From Fulvivirga sp. M361 (lineage in GTDB: Bacteria > Bacteroidota > Bacteroidia > Cytophagales > Cyclobacteriaceae): a stretch of DNA of 64,000 bases. Below the pieces are notes generated by a model. It ran no database searches. It saw nothing but the letters and a program-made list of their open reading frames with translations, and had not been told where the DNA came from. Position 1 is the first letter of the stretch; every line of letters begins with the position of its first letter. Positions 34,308 through 43,583 of this stretch are shown in pieces. The position numbers were made by a program, and so were the translations under genes. The stretch lies in the NCBI RefSeq assembly GCF_007097395.1, contig NZ_VKDC01000006.1, positions 334,073 to 398,072 on the forward strand, given 5' to 3'.

Positions 34308-35015
34308 ATGAACTCAATAAAGTACTTTGCTATGTGCTTGATACTCTTATCATCAAGCTATGGATTTTCACAAAAAATTGACTACAACACTATAATCTTA
34401 CCTAAGAACGCACAGGATATAGATTTTCATGAAAAGTTAATAAGAATTGCCTGGGAAAATAATCCTGAACATGAAATCCTCAATCGACAGATGAACATAA
34501 CTAATTATGAGCTAAGAAAGGCCAAAGTTCAATGGTTTAATAATATTAAAGTCAGTGGTAACTTAAATGAATTTAATATTGATCCTTCCAGGGATGTTAC
34601 CCAGAGGTCTCAATTTTTTCCGAGGTACAACGTTGGTGCAGCTTTTAGCCTGGGGGAGTTGATATCAAATCCTATGGATGTAAAAATGAGGAGGGAGCAA
34701 ATGAAAATTGCTGTAGAAACTATTAATGCTACAAAGCTGAATTTGAGAGCCGAAGTGCTAAGACGCTACGAAGCCTTCTTAAGAGACCAGGAACTATTGA
34801 GGTTGCAAACACAGACTACTGAAGATATGCTTGCAACATTCAACCTGATGGAACAAAGGTTTAGAAATGGAGAGGCTACCCTTGACGAATACAACATAGT
34901 GCAAAATAGCTACAACGCAGAAATAACAAAAAAAGTAAGTTCTCAAACCAACTATAATATTTCCAAAATTAATTTAGAAGAGTTGATAGGAGTTAAACTG
35001 GAAGATATTCAATAA
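34308..35015 (+). CDS. Half-length TolC-like outer-membrane efflux family protein
   Basis: A 235-residue exported protein (signal peptide ending near SYGFSQ) with the coiled-coil and beta pattern of one TolC repeat: RIAWENNPEHEILNRQMNITNYELRKAKVQWFNNIKVSG near 45-90, a beta segment PRYNVGAAFSLGELI, and LMEQRFRNGEATLDEYNIVQNSYN near 185-210. Full TolC proteins have two such repeats and about 420-450 residues, so this is one half. It appears complete rather than broken, because it has its own promoter, signal peptide and natural end. It could assemble as a higher oligomer or partner the Wzc-like protein in export; that is inference. Confidence 0.8.
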   Translation: MNSIKYFAMCLILLSSSYGFSQKIDYNTIILPKNAQDIDFHEKLIRIAWENNPEHEILNRQMNITNYELRKAKVQWFNNIKVSGNLNEFNIDPSRDVTQRSQFFPRYNVGAAFSLGELISNPMDVKMRREQMKIAVETINATKLNLRAEVLRRYEAFLRDQELLRLQTQTTEDMLATFNLMEQRFRNGEATLDEYNIVQNSYNAEITKKVSSQTNYNISKINLEELIGVKLEDIQ

Positions 35016-36655
35016 CAATCTTTTTTTACATAAACCTCTATATAAGAGTTTTCTTTTACTCTTGGTGCTAAGAATTTATCATTAATGCAGTAACTACTTG
35101 ACTGTAAGCAGGACTGTAATTCATAGGGGAAGAAATTATTGAGATTCGGAATATCCTGGAATAGAACCAGGTCGTAGTATTCTTTATTAATATTCTCACA
35201 GATATTTTTTATTTGTTCGTCAAATATCGAGACATTTTTGTGAAACCAAAGTGGGTGGTTAACAAGCGGGGTATAGCCCAGTTCTCGTGCCAGCGGAGTA
35301 AGTTCTGACATATTTAATACTTTTAAGTCATCAGTATTATCAAAATTTTCATCGACAAGTTTCTTAATGTTTAAAATTCCTTCTATGGTAGCTTCAGGCA
35401 GGTAAATATTTTTGAACGAGGGTATTTTTGATAATTTCCATTTCTGCCTTTTTAAAGCGCCTTGTGCCTTATTAAGTGACCATGTGTATTTTGAGATTTT
35501 TGATGGATCATTACCCTGTACCACAGACTGAGGGAATACCCGATTTACCACTCGTTTTCCATACCTCCAATAATCATTGGACCACCAGAACAGTATAAAA
35601 ATAACCAGTACTGAAATATACTTTAATTGTGTCAGGTTAAATTCCAGCTTCAGATTGCTTAGTATAAATACAAGGGCAAATGAGTGGAAATAGATATTAA
35701 CATTATGAGGAATGTAGCTCGTGACTTGAACGATAGCGGCTTGTACAAGAATGCCAAAACTTAATAGAATAAAATGTATTGATTTGCGATTTTTAAGAAA
35801 ATCAGATTCTTTATTGATCTTATTAAAAACAATCACAACAAATACAAGCAAGTAAAATTTTAACCAGTTGGAATGTTCAAAAATATCTTTTAGAATATCT
35901 CCCAGGCTAATCCGTGAAAAATGAGGTGGTTGCCCCAGGTTGAACCAGTATGTAAAATCAAATCCTAAAAAGGGTAGTATAAAACCAATGGAAAAAATTG
36001 CCATTAGTAAAAAATAAAGTGCCACCCATTTGTAGTTCCTGATCAATAGTGAGTCAGCGATAATTATAACGGTGGCAATGGCAATGGTAAGGGCACCTCC
36101 GTCCTGCTTAGTGAAAAATGCAAGCACTAAAAAAAAGCAGGTTAGTGCAAGATAAGTGATTTTATTGGTGACAGTATTTCCATAGAAATGTTTAAGAAGG
36201 AAGTAAATTGCTATTAAGCCGAAAACAAATACGGTTTGATTGTACCAGGGCCAGAAATTCACAAAAACGTACGATAAACAAAAAACCAAAAGCCCCAGAA
36301 GTATTTTGATTCGGGAGACCTGAAGAATCCTGAATATTCCAATAAACGCCAGGCAGCTTATAAAGTTGATCAGGCATTGGGCAAAAATTAAGGTAAAAAG
36401 CTTCGCTCCAAATAGTTTAAAGAACAGGGCGGGAATAATCCAGAAGCCTATTCCCATGGGCAGATAGAAATCTCTGTATGGAATTTGCCCATTGGCCAGC
36501 CGATAAGCTCCTTCCCAGGCAAGGAACAGATTGATCTTGAAAGGAAACTTCACAAAAACAGGGATGAGACTAAAAAGAACGGCAACAAAAATCAATACCC
36601 ATTTTAGCTGTTGCTCACTTAAGGTATAATTGGCTATTCGCTTAAAAAATGACAT
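35009..36655 (-). CDS. Multi-pass GT-C-type glycosyltransferase (GT39-like)
   Basis: A 548-residue membrane protein with about ten to twelve hydrophobic segments and a soluble C-terminal region of about 180 residues. The first loop has WEGAYRLANGQIPYRDFYLP, the kind of acidic, ANGQ-PYRDF sequence found in GT-C/PMT-related membrane glycosyltransferases that use polyprenyl-phosphate sugars. If so, it could use a polyprenyl-phospho-pentose of the type made by the 9288-12894 operon, but nothing in the sequence proves that link. Its 3' end overlaps the convergent TolC-like gene by 7 bp, and its start shares one base with the upstream stop (TAATG). Confidence 0.65.
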   Translation of the reverse strand: MSFFKRIANYTLSEQQLKWVLIFVAVLFSLIPVFVKFPFKINLFLAWEGAYRLANGQIPYRDFYLPMGIGFWIIPALFFKLFGAKLFTLIFAQCLINFISCLAFIGIFRILQVSRIKILLGLLVFCLSYVFVNFWPWYNQTVFVFGLIAIYFLLKHFYGNTVTNKITYLALTCFFLVLAFFTKQDGGALTIAIATVIIIADSLLIRNYKWVALYFLLMAIFSIGFILPFLGFDFTYWFNLGQPPHFSRISLGDILKDIFEHSNWLKFYLLVFVVIVFNKINKESDFLKNRKSIHFILLSFGILVQAAIVQVTSYIPHNVNIYFHSFALVFILSNLKLEFNLTQLKYISVLVIFILFWWSNDYWRYGKRVVNRVFPQSVVQGNDPSKISKYTWSLNKAQGALKRQKWKLSKIPSFKNIYLPEATIEGILNIKKLVDENFDNTDDLKVLNMSELTPLARELGYTPLVNHPLWFHKNVSIFDEQIKNICENINKEYYDLVLFQDIPNLNNFFPYELQSCLQSSSYCINDKFLAPRVKENSYIEVYVKKDCY

Positions 36656-37851
36656 TATGAAATACTTTGTTTAGAAGTTTCCCTGGTGAAGAAAAACTTG
36701 GTAAATAGGATCAATAAAGTAATGTGCAGCATGGTAAAAGCAATCCATTGCTTGAAAGGAATGGGGTATCGGCTTGGTGGAATGATACTGTCAGCTCGGG
36801 TTACCAGAAAATACGTTAGGATAGAAAACAACACCAGCGCAGGCATAAAATAACATATAATATTGGAGTTGCTACCGTATATTTTAAGTACATGCGATTT
36901 TTGATGCATATAAGTCAGCGAGGAAATCAATACCCATGGGAAACTTAGAAAAAGCAATCTGATTTCGTTGAAAATCCCTCCTAAAAATGTGGTGATTATA
37001 ACTATTCCCAACATCCAGGGCGCTGATTTTACTATGGCCCGGACTTCTGGTGAGAACTTTTCCAATGATCCTTTTTGTCTCAGATACATAAGGAAAAAAG
37101 GCAACCAGAAAAAACCAAAAGTCAAAAACCCAAATCCGATTACTTGCTCAGGGTTATCCAGGTTCCAATACAAACCCTCCGAAAGGTTATAACGCTCATA
37201 TCCGATGAACAGTCTTAATAAAACAAATACCAGAATACCTAGTGCTAATGGAAGGAACCTTTTGAAAATCGTTTCCTTTTGGGCATAGTACATGTAAAAA
37301 AGCGGCAGGACTAAAAGTGTTTCCCTGCATAATACACCGGCGCATGTACATGCCATTAGCAGGATATATTTGTTTTTAAAGATGCAGATCAGCCCGCATA
37401 CTAATAATGTATAGCCTAACATATCTTCCCTTGTATGAACAGGTAATGAATAAGCCATTATAAAAGGCGGGCAAAGCAGTAGAAATAGCGTACCTGCAAG
37501 CGACCAGGAATTATTGAACTTTAAGGTTTTTAGAAGATAAAAAAAGGACAATAAGACGGAGATGTAAAATACTAGCGCCCACCCTTTGTAGATCGTGAAA
37601 AATACCCTGGGGTTTTCACTTTGCCCCGAGAGAACGTAAGTACTTTGAACCAGGTATTTATGGAGTACTCTATATTTGAAAGGAGCTTCATTACTCAGGG
37701 TCCAATCCTGAATAGAAGTAGGTTGAGTTTTTAATTCACGGCCTAACTCAGTTAGATTGTTCAAACTACTTGATAGAACGGAATTACCAAGCAAGAAAAA
37801 GAGAATACCTGCTAGTGCTATTATTGAAGCATATTTTAAATTATCTGACAT
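36655..37851 (-). CDS. Multi-pass membrane protein, possible GT-C glycosyltransferase
   Basis: A 398-residue protein with about ten hydrophobic segments and no recognised family. A conserved-looking first periplasmic loop (NEAPFKYRVLHKYLVQ) and VHTREDMLGY could hold acidic or basic catalytic residues as in GT-C enzymes. It is translationally coupled to the GT39-like gene (TAATG) and lies 14 bp after the gene before it. The role is probably in polysaccharide assembly or protein glycosylation; function unproven. Confidence 0.6.
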   Translation of the reverse strand: MSDNLKYASIIALAGILFFLLGNSVLSSSLNNLTELGRELKTQPTSIQDWTLSNEAPFKYRVLHKYLVQSTYVLSGQSENPRVFFTIYKGWALVFYISVLLSFFYLLKTLKFNNSWSLAGTLFLLLCPPFIMAYSLPVHTREDMLGYTLLVCGLICIFKNKYILLMACTCAGVLCRETLLVLPLFYMYYAQKETIFKRFLPLALGILVFVLLRLFIGYERYNLSEGLYWNLDNPEQVIGFGFLTFGFFWLPFFLMYLRQKGSLEKFSPEVRAIVKSAPWMLGIVIITTFLGGIFNEIRLLFLSFPWVLISSLTYMHQKSHVLKIYGSNSNIICYFMPALVLFSILTYFLVTRADSIIPPSRYPIPFKQWIAFTMLHITLLILFTKFFFTRETSKQSIS

Positions 37852-37865
37852 TCTGAAAGGAGTGA

Positions 37866-39404
37866 CTATGAATTGTTTAAATCATTAAGGTCAATTTTGT
37901 AAATAAAGTAGTTATCATCTCGATATACTTCTTTCAAAAACTCACAATCTCTGTGAGGTCTTTGATCTACGATGTGCGTTACATTGTATTCGTGTTTTAA
38001 CCTGGGAATCATATCATGATGGCACGTTGAATTATTCAAATAGAATGCTTTAGCGATTTTCACTCTTTCATACCAGGTGATAATTTCTTGACTTTCATAG
38101 GGGTGGGATTTATTGTCTATGAAAACACACGCCCCCGTTCTCAATCTAAACTCATTTAAATGAATTGGTATCAGGTAAAGGTCGCCCTCGGTTTTCGAGA
38201 GCTCCAAGTAATCGGTAATTTCTGAAAAATTTTCTTCTTTATACCGCTCAAATTTTAAATATGTCACAAAAAATCCTGAAGAAGCAATAATAATAATGAA
38301 CAACAGTAAAAATGAAAGCTTATAATTTCGGGACTTGTTATTTTCAGGAACAAAAACATTTGATTTTTTAACGAATGTACCTATAAGCAAAAAGGTGCAA
38401 AGTGGCATGATAATAACAGATACCCTCCAGGGGAACAATAATGCTAAAAAGTTGCTTTCTGTGAAAACCTGTAGGAGGGTAAGAAGTATTCCTCCTATAG
38501 AAGGGATTAGTATAATTGGAAAAATTCTTTTATTTCGGGTGAACCATAACGTTATGAGAACCACCAGTATTTTAAAGGTGGAAATCATATCAAACCATTC
38601 CATAACTTTAGCATGATGGGGAAACCTATAGTTGATTAAGATCTCTCGAGCAGTATTTGTAACCTGTTCATCATGATTTAAAAATGTTAAAGCATTGTAA
38701 ACAACAAGCGGTGCTATTAATACAGAAGATACTAAACCTACCACAAGGGATTTTTTTTGCTCTTTTTCAGTGTAAAGGACAAGCATATAAGAGAAGATGA
38801 TCAATCCGGAAGATAGGAGGTAAGTGCTGTGCAGGTAACAACAACTGATCACGGTCAGAATAGAAATATATAATTTGTTTTTAAGAAAAGTATATATCGA
38901 AATAAGCAGTAGCAAGCCAAAAGTACTGGGTAATAAGCCTGTGCCGAGTATGTATTGATCTGCCAGTCCCTTTAAGAGTATTTCTCCTGTAGTTGGTAAA
39001 GCACTTCTAAGCGCACCGGAACTCAGAAGTGTGACTATGACAAAAAATATCATGAAGGTTGAACTGTTGGTTTTGATACCAACAGTATCTGATGTGATTT
39101 TTGAAATCGTAATAATGAATACCCCCAGGGCAAGCAGAAAATACAAATAAAAGAATGCAGGAGACAGATAAGAATATGTAAAGCTTATCAGCGCACTGAA
39201 TAGGGGAAACGGGTCTTTGGTACTTAGCATCCAGTCATGTGATAAATGCCCTAAACCCCCATTGGCTAACCCATGTAAAAAGTAAGTATTCTGGTTATGG
39301 TTGTAAATAGGATTTAAAGAATAACCGGCGACGTAGGTCAATGCTAACAGAAACAAAAACGTGTTTTCTTTTCCCAATCCTGGAAAATTTGGCATATTTA
39401 ACAT
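37866..39404 (-). CDS. Multi-pass membrane protein with C-terminal soluble domain
   Basis: A 512-residue protein with about eleven hydrophobic segments and a soluble C-terminal domain of about 130 residues (from about 385) containing RTGACVFIDNKSHPYESQEIITWYERV. That fits membrane glycosyltransferases of the GT-C kind, where a periplasmic domain recognises the acceptor, but I cannot name a family. It is the first gene of a leftward trio of membrane proteins (37866, 36655, 35009) inserted among rightward exopolysaccharide genes. The start could also be three codons downstream (MPNFPG). Confidence 0.6.
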   Translation of the reverse strand: MLNMPNFPGLGKENTFLFLLALTYVAGYSLNPIYNHNQNTYFLHGLANGGLGHLSHDWMLSTKDPFPLFSALISFTYSYLSPAFFYLYFLLALGVFIITISKITSDTVGIKTNSSTFMIFFVIVTLLSSGALRSALPTTGEILLKGLADQYILGTGLLPSTFGLLLLISIYTFLKNKLYISILTVISCCYLHSTYLLSSGLIIFSYMLVLYTEKEQKKSLVVGLVSSVLIAPLVVYNALTFLNHDEQVTNTAREILINYRFPHHAKVMEWFDMISTFKILVVLITLWFTRNKRIFPIILIPSIGGILLTLLQVFTESNFLALLFPWRVSVIIMPLCTFLLIGTFVKKSNVFVPENNKSRNYKLSFLLLFIIIIASSGFFVTYLKFERYKEENFSEITDYLELSKTEGDLYLIPIHLNEFRLRTGACVFIDNKSHPYESQEIITWYERVKIAKAFYLNNSTCHHDMIPRLKHEYNVTHIVDQRPHRDCEFLKEVYRDDNYFIYKIDLNDLNNS

Positions 39405-39516
39405 TTAAATAACATTGTATTAATATTGCTGGCGTTCACTCCTACACATACAAAAGCGCAAATATAGGGCTTAAATTTTATTGGTTGGGAGCTATTGCGC
39501 AGATCAGTAGAACTTT

Positions 39517-41178
39517 ATGATTGAGAAGAGCAAATACCCAAATTCTAATCGTGTGGTCTTCTTCTACGTGATTATTCTGCTGCTCTTTGCTTTGAGTCCC
39601 AATTTATACCTATTCATTAAAAATTATTCTCAATTATCATTTTACTTCATTGCAAGAATAGCTGGCAGATTTTTGACAGTTATGATTTTGTTTTTATTAC
39701 CTGTGTACTTTAAAGGGATAAATTTAAGATATTACTTTATTATAATATCCCCGCTGGTCCTGTTTGCTCCTTTCGCTTCAATATCCATCTATCTCTATGA
39801 TTTTCTGCCATCAAAATTGGTCATGTTAAGTGTTTTGCAGACGAATCTTCATGAAACAAGTGAATTCTTGAGCGGGATAGAGGTTGTGTTCTTTATATTT
39901 CTATTAGCACTGTCGGTCTACTTTTGGATAGTTTTCAAAAAAATACCGAAATGCTGGACGTTAAAAAAAAGTACCGTTGTTTATTCACTTTCCGGGTTTT
40001 CAGTGTTTTTCATCTTGATTTTTGCAGGCCTTTCTTATACGAATGGTACAAAAAAAATTCTACACCAGTTCTACAGTAATGTCTTATACCTTTCATATCC
40101 CATTGGCGTTATTCACAATACGGTGGAGGCCTATGATTACCTGAGCTATGATAATGTGACGGAAAAAGAAGTATTTAATGCATTAGATATAAGTGAAAGT
40201 TCAGATCAAAAGATATGTGTTTTTGTCCTCGGAGAGTCATCCAGGTACGATAATTGGCAGGTAAATGGATATCATCGTTCTACATCACCGAATTTGGCAA
40301 GTATCGATAATCTTGTAGTAATGGCAGATATGATCAGCACAGCGCCTACTACGGGTTTAAGTTTGCCTCTGATATTAACCCGGGCCAAGGCAAGTGTGAA
40401 GAGATTTGATCCTGGCCATTCATTTCTGACAGCTCTAAAGCAGGCTGGGTATAAGGTGAGTTGGTTAACCAATCAAGTACTGGAGCAGTCAACCGTTCCT
40501 TATATTAATGAGGCGGATAACTACGAAAATATTTCGGAAAAGGATCAATACGATGACCAATTACTTCAGCTGCTTAAAAAAGAACTCATCGAAACAGATT
40601 CTAATCTTTTTGTGGTACTACATACAAAGGGAAATCATTTTGATTATGACGAAAGGTATCCCATAGAATTTGATCACTTCAAACCTTCTACTAAAAAAGA
40701 AACCTTTGTTTCAAGAGACATTGCTAATAAAGAACTTTACATTAATAGCTACGACAATTCCATTCTGTACACGGATTATTTCATTTCTGAAGTGATCAAG
40801 TCACTTGATTTGTTAGACAAAGAAGTCGTTAGTTCAGTGTTTTATGTTTCTGACCATGGTGAGATACTTTTTGATCATGGCAGGAATAAAATGGGACATG
40901 GTATTGGTGTAGTTGATAGAAATTTATACCATATTCCATGCTTCGTGTGGTTATCCGATGCTTTTGTTAAGGCAAGGCCGGGGAAGTATCATTACCTTAA
41001 AGAAAATGCTGGCAAAGCTGCCAGCACTGAAAATATATTTGATACTATTCTTGATTTGAACGATATTCAAATTGATCAGGGGTTAGGATCAAGCTTGACG
41101 CGAGAATATGTTCCTCAAAAAAGGTACGTATTAATCAACAATGACAGTATTGCAGATTATGACCTTATTATAAGGTGA
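39517..41178 (+). CDS. EptA-like phosphoethanolamine transferase (alkaline phosphatase superfamily)
   Basis: A 553-residue inner-membrane protein: five hydrophobic segments in the first 180 residues, then a periplasmic sulfatase-like domain. FVLGESSRYDNWQVNGYHRSTSP has the first metal glutamate (E240) and the family's NGY-R-T/S-P stretch. APTTGLSLP puts a threonine at the nucleophile position (T279 by analogy with EptA T280). YVSDHGE and MGHG supply the other metal ligands. EptA-type enzymes add phosphoethanolamine to lipid A or glycans, which here could decorate the exopolysaccharide or lipid A. It is convergent with the GT2 gene, 4 bp apart. Confidence 0.85.
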   Translation: MIEKSKYPNSNRVVFFYVIILLLFALSPNLYLFIKNYSQLSFYFIARIAGRFLTVMILFLLPVYFKGINLRYYFIIISPLVLFAPFASISIYLYDFLPSKLVMLSVLQTNLHETSEFLSGIEVVFFIFLLALSVYFWIVFKKIPKCWTLKKSTVVYSLSGFSVFFILIFAGLSYTNGTKKILHQFYSNVLYLSYPIGVIHNTVEAYDYLSYDNVTEKEVFNALDISESSDQKICVFVLGESSRYDNWQVNGYHRSTSPNLASIDNLVVMADMISTAPTTGLSLPLILTRAKASVKRFDPGHSFLTALKQAGYKVSWLTNQVLEQSTVPYINEADNYENISEKDQYDDQLLQLLKKELIETDSNLFVVLHTKGNHFDYDERYPIEFDHFKPSTKKETFVSRDIANKELYINSYDNSILYTDYFISEVIKSLDLLDKEVVSSVFYVSDHGEILFDHGRNKMGHGIGVVDRNLYHIPCFVWLSDAFVKARPGKYHYLKENAGKAASTENIFDTILDLNDIQIDQGLGSSLTREYVPQKRYVLINNDSIADYDLIIR

Positions 41179-41182
41179 TAAA

Positions 41183-42007
41183 CTATTTAATATTGCTGGG
41201 AAAGAAGTAATCACGAATGATTATTAATTCTCGTCGCACCCTTCTTTTTATAGCATCCCATAAAGAATCATGCCTGAGTAGAGCTCTATAACCCGTCCAG
41301 ACGGTGGCTTTAGGTGTCCTTACCCGCCTTACCTTTCCGTAGGGCATTAGATCCCGTACCATAAAACCGTCAGAACCGGAGCTTTTATCCATAACAAAGC
41401 CGATTTTTAAACCAAGCTCCTTTATATAGCCAATACTCATTCCGTATGAATTCAAATACGGCCTGTTCAGGTGGCGTAACTCCATGAAAAGGCTTTTCGA
41501 TACATCATAAAAGAAAAATTGCCATCTGGGTACTCTTTTATCACCGATGAAAGCATGCTTTCCGTATACCGCTACCGTATCTTTTCGCTTGAGTTTGTTG
41601 ATCAGAAGTTCTATCCACTTTTTAGGGTAAATACAATCAGCATCGGCAAGTAAAATGTATTTTCCCTGTGCATTTTCCTGACCTAATTGCCTGGATGGGC
41701 CAGGACCTTGTATAGGTTGCTTGAGCTGCTTTATTTTCATCTTCTGTAGATATTCCCAGGTACGATCTTGCGAGTTGTTGTCTACTACAATAATCTCGTA
41801 GGCATATTGAGTTTCCTGCTCTGCTAACGAATAAATACAATTAACGATATGTTCTTCTTCATTCCAGGCCGGTATAACAATAGATACGTCCGGGTTAACA
41901 TCTGCGGTATTTCGATCCAGTTGTCCATTTACCTTATCCCAAATAGAGGCATCATTTTCAACATCCAGTCCAACATATTTGCGAAGCCAGTTAGGGTTTC
42001 TAATCAT
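41183..42007 (-). CDS. Family 2 glycosyltransferase
   Basis: A 274-residue GT-A-fold transferase. VSIVIPAWNEEEHIVNCIYSL opens the nucleotide-sugar domain (from about 41), followed by YEIIVVDNNSQDRTWEY, GPGPSRQLGQENA and LLADADCIYP, the last holding the D-x-D metal site. A C-terminal DGFMVRDLMPYGKVRRV segment carries the usual acidic catalytic position. It has no transmembrane segments, so it probably acts at the inner face of the membrane. It faces the EptA-like gene. Donor and acceptor cannot be read from the sequence. Confidence 0.87.
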   Translation of the reverse strand: MIRNPNWLRKYVGLDVENDASIWDKVNGQLDRNTADVNPDVSIVIPAWNEEEHIVNCIYSLAEQETQYAYEIIVVDNNSQDRTWEYLQKMKIKQLKQPIQGPGPSRQLGQENAQGKYILLADADCIYPKKWIELLINKLKRKDTVAVYGKHAFIGDKRVPRWQFFFYDVSKSLFMELRHLNRPYLNSYGMSIGYIKELGLKIGFVMDKSSGSDGFMVRDLMPYGKVRRVRTPKATVWTGYRALLRHDSLWDAIKRRVRRELIIIRDYFFPSNIK

Positions 42008-42165
42008 TGTATAAAACTTATGACATTACTTAGATTATGTTCAAAAGTAATGAAGTGTAACTTTAAATATATATTTCTTTGCATAAAGAATTTTTTTAAA
42101 AAAAGGCAAGGTAAGCTTGTGAAAATCAATTAATTTGCATTAAGTATGGAAATAGTGTGAAAACG

Positions 42166-43281
42166 ATGAAAAATCTTATAGCCTCTGGTATGTTGTTTTA
42201 TTTTTTTATGGCTTTAGTATCCTGCGGAAGTGACGATAAAGGTGAACTTATTGAAATTGTCGAAAACCTTGATTCGCTGTTCGATCATTCCTATGTTGCT
42301 GCTGCTACCTTTTCAAATCTTGAAGGCACTAATGCAATTACGGATAATACTTCCGTAAGGTATTGGAAGGACCTTTCGGGAGATAAGGACATGGAGTTCA
42401 TAGGAGATGAAATTCCAACACGGTATGGCCAACCTCCAACATTTCACTCAGATGAAGGAGGGTATGTTTTTGTTGCTAACCTCAAAAATCAACAATGGCG
42501 GACTAAACTGGATGAGTCAGTGCCCCAACCCATAGAGATGTATTTGGTGGTTCGTGATCTGAATTCACCCAATAACGAAGCATATATGGGTTTTTCGAGA
42601 GCTCCCGGATTCAGAAATCGAGACGATAAAATGAGTATGGAGTTAGAGAAAGAGGGAAAATTCCCTGATAACAGCGGTACTTTGGAGTATAATAAAATCT
42701 CAATCTTAAAGCTAAGGTATGATGGTAATAATTCACAAGCCTGGATAAATAATGTTCAAATACCGGGGAGAGCAGATGTAGGAGTGGCCAATGTGCAGGA
42801 CCTGGTGTTAGGAACTAAAAATAACAACGCCCATGTGGACTTTTTCTTTATGGGAGTTCGTTTTGGTTCATTTACTCCTCAGGAGGACGAGTACATTTAC
42901 AATGAGCTGGCGAAACGTTATCCTCCAGGCGAATATCCTGAAAAGCCTCTTGCAGAGAACATTAAAGCTACCTATGATAAAAGTACTAAATCCTGGACGG
43001 CTAAATACGAATATGTGAATACACTTGGCTTTGAGGAAGACGAAAGTCGTACGGAATACATTTGGATAGCTTCTGACGCTGGAAGGATTTACAATTTACA
43101 AAATCAGTTTCCCATTGCAGGGGCCAATAAAAAGACACTGGTAAGGGCCGATCACCCTGAAGTATTCACTAACAATCCACCTTCGGATGTTTGGTTAAAG
43201 GCTGTGGTAAAGGTATATGATGTTCAGGGCAATAGCTGGAGGTTTTTAGACAGTGATTGGCAAAAAGATAATACAGAGTAA
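42166..43281 (+). CDS. Lipoprotein with concanavalin A-like/LamG-type domain
   Basis: A 371-residue exported lipoprotein: MKNLIASGMLF signal and LVSC lipobox. The start is ATG 42166; a GTG three codons earlier is open. Residues about 40-230 have a beta-rich pattern (ATFSNLEG, YWKDLSGDKDMEF, QPIEMYLVVRD, LVLGTKNNNAHVDFFFMGVRFGSFT, DEYIYNELAKRY) typical of LamG/ConA-like sandwich domains in polysaccharide-active or binding proteins. The C-terminal 130 residues are Ig-like. It probably faces the outside of the outer membrane and binds or shapes the exported polymer; no catalytic residues were identified. Confidence 0.65.
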   Translation: MKNLIASGMLFYFFMALVSCGSDDKGELIEIVENLDSLFDHSYVAAATFSNLEGTNAITDNTSVRYWKDLSGDKDMEFIGDEIPTRYGQPPTFHSDEGGYVFVANLKNQQWRTKLDESVPQPIEMYLVVRDLNSPNNEAYMGFSRAPGFRNRDDKMSMELEKEGKFPDNSGTLEYNKISILKLRYDGNNSQAWINNVQIPGRADVGVANVQDLVLGTKNNNAHVDFFFMGVRFGSFTPQEDEYIYNELAKRYPPGEYPEKPLAENIKATYDKSTKSWTAKYEYVNTLGFEEDESRTEYIWIASDAGRIYNLQNQFPIAGANKKTLVRADHPEVFTNNPPSDVWLKAVVKVYDVQGNSWRFLDSDWQKDNTE

Positions 43282-43583
43282 TATTGTTTATGTTAGTCCA
43301 TCCAAGAGTGTAACATTTTAAGGTTTTAAGTTTAGTTTCCATTCTCCTCTTATGCTTCATGGCTGTACAATTGATAAAACCAAGGTACGCTTTGAGTGCA
43401 TGTGTTCTATGAAATGAGCTGGCAAGAGTTCCCTATGAGAGCACTTTTACTTTATTTGTAACTATCAGTTACCAAGTTGCAGGTATTTCTGGTAGCGGCT
43501 GGGTTGCGCAACACTTCCGGTTCTTACCGTTAGGTTCTTCTCCCAAAAGATCAAAATGAATTTTTAAGTGAGGTCGGTCAGGT
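43282..43583. other. Intergenic gap with no recognised feature
   Basis: The 302-bp region between the lipoprotein gene and the convergent acyltransferase gene was read on both strands. I found no gene with support, no strong hairpin and no promoter box. It is more GC-mixed than its neighbours and may be a gene remnant, but nothing can be named. Confidence 0.4.

Noticed and set aside
34308-35015. Truncated or broken TolC gene
   Set aside because: It has its own promoter, signal peptide and a natural C-terminus, and no second repeat is seen downstream, so it is treated as a complete one-repeat protein.
43282-43583. Remnant of a mobile element in the gap
   Set aside because: No repeats, no recognisable reading frame and no terminal inverted sequences were found.
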